Origin: an uncultured Curvibacter sp.
GTDB lineage: Bacteria; Pseudomonadota; Gammaproteobacteria; Burkholderiales; Burkholderiaceae
Assembly (NCBI GenBank): GCA_946481355.1
Contig: CAMLNH010000085.1
Span: 1-9,274 of the forward strand
Length of the DNA: 9,274 nucleotides
Reading direction: 5' to 3'
Positions 6,515 to 9,274 of the stretch are shown piece by piece. Both the position numbers and the translations under genes were made by a program. The notes under the pieces are model-generated. The model did no database searches. It saw only the letters and a program-made list of their open reading frames with translations, and was not told the origin of the DNA. Position 1 is the first letter of the stretch, and each line of letters opens with the position of its first letter.

Positions 6515-6886
6515 TCAGAACTCGACAGGTTTCAGGTTGTAGGCAGTATGCCAGTGCACAACACCATCACGCTCCGTGAGGTCGATCTTCACCAGCCCCC
6601 CGCGGCAGGGCCCGCCTCGGCAGGCCCCGGTCTCGGGGGCGTACAGCGCGCCATGCGTCGCGCAGATCAGCCAGTGGCCCGTGATGTCGAAAAAATGGTT
6701 GGGCTGGTAGTCCAGCTCCATGGCCACATGGCTGCAGCGGTTCAGATAGGCGTGAGCCCGTCCCGCATAGCGGATCGCAAAGGCGCGGCAAGTCTGGCCG
6801 CCGTAGACCACGTCGAACGGTACGGCCAGTCCACTGTCGGCCAGATCGGCCGAGTTGCACAGGGGAATCAGGCCAGCCTCGTCCAT
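6515..6886 (-). CDS. Small Rieske [2Fe-2S] ferredoxin-like protein
   Basis: A 123-residue stand-alone Rieske domain. The cluster ligands are visible as Cys51-x-His53 in NRCSHVAMELDY and Cys75-x-x-His78 in LICATHGALY, with the usual 21-residue gap between them. The sequence then has ETGACRGGPCRGG (85-97), the proline-loop region seen in Rieske ferredoxins. There is no signal peptide, membrane helix or catalytic oxygenase domain, so it should be a soluble cytosolic electron carrier. Its redox partner is not encoded nearby. In this order of genes (rluC, HAD, Rieske, sppA) it is an operon member of unknown physiological role. No Shine-Dalgarno is evident. The start is the ATG at 6886, 91 bp after the HAD gene's stop. 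Confidence 0.9.
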   Translation of the reverse strand: MDEAGLIPLCNSADLADSGLAVPFDVVYGGQTCRAFAIRYAGRAHAYLNRCSHVAMELDYQPNHFFDITGHWLICATHGALYAPETGACRGGPCRGGLVKIDLTERDGVVHWHTAYNLKPVEF

Positions 6887-6904
6887 GGTTCAGGCGATCG
6901 CTAT

Positions 6905-6980
6905 CCGCCGGGCCGCCCCAAGGACGGCGACGGCCCCCTCAGGGGGCAGGGAGTACACGCAGTGACGACCGTGGGGGCTA
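6905..6980. repeat. GC-rich palindromic intergenic repeat (REP-like), probably Comamonadaceae type
   Basis: The gap between the HAD and Rieske genes is nearly filled by a GC-rich segment with a palindrome GCCCCCT-C-AGGGGGC (6933-6947). It also holds GGCCG/CGGCC arms (6911-6915 with 6931-6935) and a motif that reads GGGGCGGCCCGGCGG on the minus strand. From memory this resembles spacers dispersed through Comamonadaceae genomes. No second copy lies in this window, so the repeat status is recalled, not shown. The TAG stop of the HAD gene is at the left end of the element when read on the minus strand. Confidence 0.5.
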
Positions 6981-7643
6981 GGCATTTTCCAGCAGCCAGT
7001 CGTGCAGTTCGCGCACCGAATGCGCCACATGCAGGGGGCGCAACGCGTGAAAGGCCTCGGGCTCGTGCGCGCCATAGCTCACGCCCACACTGGCACAGCC
7101 GGCATTGAGCGCCATCTGCAGGTCGTGTGTGGTATCGCCGATCATCAAGGTGCGCACGGGCTCGACGCCGAACTCGCGCATCAGCTCGTGCAGCATGAGG
7201 GCGTGCGGCTTGCCCGCGGTTTCGTCCGCGGTGCGGGAGCCATCGAACATCCCCTTGAGTTGCACGGTATGCAGCACCTCGTCCAGGCCGCGCCGGCTCT
7301 TGCCCGTGGCCACGGCCAGCCAGTGATGGCGTCCCTTGAGGTCGGCCAGCAGTTCCAGCACGCCCGCAAAGAGGCTCAGGTCGTTCTGATGCGCCATGTA
7401 GTGGTGACGGTAGCGCTCGCCCAGCGCCGGATATTTTTCGGGCGGCACATCGGGCGCTGCATGCGCCAGGGCCTGACCCAAGGCCATGCCGATCACATAG
7501 GAGGCGGCCTTGTCGCTGGGCACGGTACCGCCCACATCACGCACCGCCTCCTGGATGCTGCGCGTGATGATGGCCGTGGAGTCGAACAGGGTGCCGTCCC
7601 AGTCGAAGGCGATCAGGTCGTACTGGCGAGGTCGAAAACTCAT
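6978..7643 (-). CDS. HAD-IA family phosphatase (phosphoglycolate-phosphatase-like)
   Basis: A 221-residue haloacid-dehalogenase hydrolase, subfamily IA. Motif I is DWDGTLFDS with nucleophile Asp14 and acid/base Asp16. Motif II is VATGKS with Thr113. Motif III is Lys145 in GKPHALM. Motif IV is IGDTTHDL with Asp170 and Asp174. The helical cap occupies roughly residues 24-95. Proteins of this size and type act on small phosphate esters such as 2-phosphoglycolate or nucleoside monophosphates, and the exact substrate cannot be told from sequence. Its ATG overlaps the rluC stop codon (ATGA), so it is translationally coupled to rluC. The pairing of rluC with a HAD-IA phosphatase is common in beta- and gammaproteobacteria. 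Confidence 0.92.
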   Translation of the reverse strand: MSFRPRQYDLIAFDWDGTLFDSTAIITRSIQEAVRDVGGTVPSDKAASYVIGMALGQALAHAAPDVPPEKYPALGERYRHHYMAHQNDLSLFAGVLELLADLKGRHHWLAVATGKSRRGLDEVLHTVQLKGMFDGSRTADETAGKPHALMLHELMREFGVEPVRTLMIGDTTHDLQMALNAGCASVGVSYGAHEPEAFHALRPLHVAHSVRELHDWLLENA

Positions 7644-8662
7644 GAATGCTCGGTGTCAGGAAGGACTTGACCCGCGAAACGGGCCAGCTCGGCAGGCAGC
7701 GGGCAGGTCAGCTCGATGCGCTCGTCCGTGGCCGGATGGTTGAACTGTAAACGCCAGGCGTGCAGGAACATGCGCCGCAAGGGCACCGCCCCCTCCCCGG
7801 CTGCGGGTTTCTGCAGGGCCTTGTTGAGCTCGAAATCTCCGTACTTGTCATCGCCCACGATGGGCAGGCCCTCGGAAGCCAGGTGCACACGAATCTGATG
7901 GGTGCGACCGGTCTTGATGGTCACCTCCAGCAGGCTGTAATGCTCGGAGCGGGCCCGCACCTTGACCAGGGTGACCGACTTCATGCCTTCCGGGTCGTCG
8001 CGCGCCACGACCTTCACGCGGCGCTCGCCGTCCTCCAGCAGGTATTTGTGCAGGGGTTTGTCCAGCACCTTCTTGTTCAGCGGCCAGGGACCGGCCACCA
8101 GGGCCAGATAGGTCTTGCCGGTCTCACGCTCGCGAAACTGATCCTGCAGGGCCTTGAGCGCGCTGCGCTTCTTGGCCAGCAGCAGGATGCCGCTGGTCTC
8201 GCGGTCCAGCCGATGCACGAGCTCGATGAACTTGGCCTGCGGTCGCGCCATGCGCAACTGCTCGATGACCCCGAAGCTCACCCCTGAGCCGCCATGCACG
8301 GCCGTGCCCGCCGGTTTGTCTACGGCCAGCACGGCCTCGTCCTCGAACAGCACTGGAAATTCGCGCGCCGGGGCATGGGGTGACGCCATGGCCTCGGCCT
8401 TTTCAACCGCCCGCTCGGACAGGCGCACGGGGGGCACCCGCACCCGGTCGCCCGACTCGACCCGCGTATCGGCTGAGGCCCGGCCTTTGTTAACCCTCAC
8501 TTCGCCACTGCGGATGATGCGGTAGACATGGGTCTTGGGGACGCCCTTGAGCTGGCGCAGCAGGAAATTGTCCAGGCGCTGGCCAGCCGACTCCTCGTCG
8601 ACTGTCACGATTTCTACACGGGGACCTGCGGCAGGCGTTTTGCCCCCTATAATGTGTTTCAC
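7640..8662 (-). CDS. rluC: 23S rRNA pseudouridine synthase, RluC type
   Basis: RluC makes pseudouridines 955, 2504 and 2580 of 23S rRNA in E. coli. The 340 residues comprise an N-terminal S4 RNA-binding domain (about 28-80, AGQRLDNFLLRQLKGVPKTH) and the RluA-family catalytic domain. The catalytic motif is HRLDRETSG (150-158) with Asp153. VDKPAGTAVHGGSG (114-127) is the RluC-like form of that segment, and KTGRTHQIRVHL lies downstream. The start is taken as GTG at 8662, giving MKHIIGGKTP; the frame upstream has no ATG before a stop, and no Shine-Dalgarno is visible. Its first codons contain, on the opposite strand, the rne -10 box. Divergent rluC and rne are also neighbours in E. coli, which supports the assignment. 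Confidence 0.94.
   Translation of the reverse strand: MKHIIGGKTPAAGPRVEIVTVDEESAGQRLDNFLLRQLKGVPKTHVYRIIRSGEVRVNKGRASADTRVESGDRVRVPPVRLSERAVEKAEAMASPHAPAREFPVLFEDEAVLAVDKPAGTAVHGGSGVSFGVIEQLRMARPQAKFIELVHRLDRETSGILLLAKKRSALKALQDQFRERETGKTYLALVAGPWPLNKKVLDKPLHKYLLEDGERRVKVVARDDPEGMKSVTLVKVRARSEHYSLLEVTIKTGRTHQIRVHLASEGLPIVGDDKYGDFELNKALQKPAAGEGAVPLRRMFLHAWRLQFNHPATDERIELTCPLPAELARFAGQVLPDTEHS
8648..8653 (+). promoter_or_regulatory. -10 box of the rne promoter, inside the start of rluC
   Basis: A perfect TATAAT on the plus strand at 8648-8653 would start transcription near 8660-8661. No good -35 is seen 16-18 nt upstream (best is CTGCGG at 8626-8631). The box lies opposite codons 4 and 5 of rluC, and the predicted start site overlaps the rluC GTG. 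It leaves a leader of about 495 nt before rne. Confidence 0.6.
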
Positions 8663-8707
8663 TAGCGACGAGCTGTAAGTGGTTGATTTATCTGGAGTTT
8701 AGTCTAG

Positions 8708-8854
8708 ATGACCGCCTCGCCGCGCTGGAAGGTCGATGTCACCGACCACCGGGTACGCAAACCGCAAGCCAGCTGCTTGCCGTGGCCTGCCCAGTGGAAG
8801 GCGCAACCGACGCCTAGAAACACTGAACGGAATACCCAGTGTTGCCAGCCATAA
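8708..8854 (+). CDS. Possible upstream ORF (48 codons) in the rne leader
   Basis: An ATG at 8708 opens a 48-codon frame ending at TAA 8852-8854. It is preceded by GGAG (8694-8697) at 10 nt, an acceptable ribosome binding site. The peptide begins MTASPRWKVDVTDHRVRKP and ends NTQCCQP; it is rich in Pro, Trp and basic residues and matches no family I know. G or C occupies 35 of 48 third codon positions, lower than expected for genes here. Its stop codon lies in the loop of the 9 bp hairpin at 8841-8863, so ribosomes finishing it would keep that hairpin and its competitor open. It may be chance. Confidence 0.2.
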   Translation: MTASPRWKVDVTDHRVRKPQASCLPWPAQWKAQPTPRNTERNTQCCQP

Positions 8855-8863
8855 GCTGGCAAC
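8819..8863 (+). other. Two overlapping, mutually exclusive hairpins in the rne leader
   Basis: AACACTG (8819-8825) pairs with CAGTGTT (8837-8843), and GTTGCCAGC (8841-8849) pairs perfectly with GCTGGCAAC (8855-8863) across the loop CATAA. Bases 8841-8843 belong to both stems, so the full stems cannot form together. This could be a simple switch, or the two may stack after fraying. An A/U-rich segment follows. Confidence 0.6.
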
Positions 8864-8978
8864 CGGATCAAAGCGAAATGTTTGTGTTGATGAGTCTGAT
8901 CCTCATGTGCCTGCAGCGTGCACGCGTGCTGCTGCCTGGCACCGACCAGCCGTCAGCGCCCGCACTGCGGGCAGCCCA

Positions 8979-9000
8979 GGCCGCCAAGTTGGTGGCGGCC
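8979..9000 (+). other. Perfect 8 bp GC-rich hairpin in the rne leader
   Basis: GGCCGCCA (8979-8986) pairs with TGGCGGCC (8993-9000) around loop AGTTGG. It comes 6 nt after another GC hairpin (8958-8972). No T-run follows, so an intrinsic terminator is not indicated. Confidence 0.6.
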
Positions 9001-9038
9001 CCACAGACACCTCTCCTCGCCCTCATCCACGCGCCTAC

Positions 9039-9066
9039 ACCGCGGCTCACAAGCTGAGCCCGCGGT
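9039..9066 (+). other. 11 bp hairpin with one bulge, last strong stem before rne
   Basis: ACCGCGGCTCA (9039-9049) pairs with TGAGC (9055-9059) and CGCGGT (9061-9066), leaving C9060 bulged and a 5 nt loop CAAGC. This is the longest stem in the leader and lies about 90 nt before the rne ATG. Confidence 0.6.
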
Positions 9067-9141
9067 TCTCCGGCAATTCCATCCGTTTCGAAGCGTCAGT
9101 TCCGGCATCGTGCGCCCGCACAGGGCATGTGTACTGATGTA

Positions 9142-9146
9142 AAGGA
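9142..9146 (+). promoter_or_regulatory. Shine-Dalgarno of rne
   Basis: AAGGA within AAAGGAAA lies 9 nt upstream of the rne ATG and fixes the start codon. Confidence 0.8.
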
Positions 9147-9155
9147 AACCATCCC

Positions 9156-9274
9156 ATGAAACGGATGCTGATCAACGCCACGCAGGCCGAAGAACGCCGC
9201 CTGGCCATCGTCGACGGACAGAAGCTCCTCGACTACGAGATCGAGATCGAAGGGCGCGAACAGCGCAAGGGCAA
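9156..9274 (+). CDS. rne: Ribonuclease E, N-terminal fragment (rest beyond window)
   Basis: RNase E is the endonuclease that begins mRNA decay and processes rRNA and tRNA precursors; it is also the scaffold of the degradosome at the membrane. Only 39 complete codons are present, but the N-terminus [20 protein letters not shown], then [19 protein letters not shown], is the highly conserved opening of RNase E/G proteins. The MLINA start and the neighbouring rluC favour RNase E over RNase G, whose genes sit elsewhere. The S1 domain and catalytic aspartates lie outside the window. Confidence 0.95.
   Translation, partial: MKRMLINATQAEERRLAIVDGQKLLDYEIEIEGREQRKG

Larger units (their letters stand above)
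8660..9155 (+). promoter_or_regulatory. Long structured 5' leader of rne, candidate autoregulatory RNA
   Basis: About 495 nt without a convincing protein gene separate the predicted start site from the rne ATG. Hairpins that can be drawn by eye include: 8731-8735/8743-8747 (GGTCG/CGACC), 8764-8769/8775-8780 (GCAAGC/GCTTGC), 8799-8803/8811-8815 (AGGCG/CGCCT), 8819-8825/8837-8843, 8841-8849/8855-8863, 8890-8894/8902-8906 (ATGAG/CTCAT), 8913-8920/8925-8932 (8 bp including two G-U), 8958-8963/8967-8972 (GCCCGC/GCGGGC), 8979-8986/8993-9000 and 9039-9049/9055-9066. A/U-rich single-stranded stretches such as 8867-8889 lie between them and could be RNase E cleavage sites. In E. coli a 361 nt rne leader lets RNase E degrade its own mRNA, and a different leader motif (rne-II) is known in Pseudomonadales. 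A similar role here is inferred. Confidence 0.6.

Noticed and set aside
5353..6579. Plus-strand open frame of 408 codons running from the HD-GYP 3' end across sppA
   Set aside because: It overlaps two well-supported genes, has His/Arg/Gly-rich low-information sequence and no domain; a shadow of sppA codon bias.
8683..8710. Promoter for rluC on the minus strand (GATAAA, TAAACT or TAGACT as -10)
   Set aside because: Several AT-rich hexamers occur but none has an acceptable -35 at 16-18 nt, so no site could be chosen.
9110..9121. Palindrome GTGC-4-GCAC close to rne
   Set aside because: Only a 4 bp stem, expected by chance at this GC content.
8736..9137. 133-codon plus-strand frame in the rne leader
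   Set aside because: It crosses the strongest hairpins, its ribosome binding site is too close to the ATG (3 nt) and the product has no domain or coding-like composition; judged to be leader RNA.

Overview
This window reads as core chromosome of a GC-rich betaproteobacterium. The order Burkholderiales is very likely and the family Comamonadaceae is probable. The clues are the cysteine-free L32 ribosomal protein, the gene order fabH/plsX/rpmF/DUF177/maf/tetrapyrrole-methylase-like beside sppA/Rieske/HAD/rluC/rne, and a GC-rich palindromic spacer that resembles intergenic repeats I associate with Comamonadaceae. There is no sign of phage, plasmid, insertion sequence, CRISPR array, tRNA or rRNA.

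Layout. (1) Minus strand, 1-2910: a ribosome and lipid-initiation cluster, transcribed DUF177 (yceD), rpmF, plsX, fabH; fabH runs off the left edge. rpmF has its own perfect TATAAT box. A hairpin with a T-rich tail sits between rpmF and plsX and could uncouple ribosomal-protein from lipid gene expression. (2) Plus strand, 2936-4284: maf (YceF type), overlapped by four bases with a short RsmI-like SAM methyltransferase. The divergent maf and DUF177 start codons are only 25 bp apart. (3) Plus strand, 4341-5513: a stand-alone HD-GYP-like protein whose central His-Asp metal dyad has been replaced, probably with its own promoter just upstream of the ATG. (4) Minus strand, 5530-8662: rluC, a HAD-IA phosphatase, a small Rieske ferredoxin-like protein and a membrane-anchored SppA-type S49 peptidase, read in that order, mostly with overlapping or abutting ends. 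This group converges on the HD-GYP gene. (5) Plus strand, 8648-9274: the rne (RNase E) promoter, about 495 nt of leader rich in hairpins, and the first 39 codons of rne. The rne -10 box lies inside the first codons of the divergent rluC gene.

How it fits together. DUF177, L32 and RluC serve the large ribosomal subunit. PlsX and FabH start phospholipid and fatty-acid synthesis. Maf/YceF is a house-cleaning nucleotide pyrophosphatase. SppA degrades membrane-associated peptides. RNase E controls RNA turnover and in studied relatives controls its own mRNA through its leader.

The most interesting non-coding element is the long rne leader. It has at least nine short inverted repeats, two of which compete for the same bases, and an upstream ORF whose stop codon falls in a hairpin loop. 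The most interesting protein is the degenerate HD-GYP. I see no wholly new multi-gene system here.
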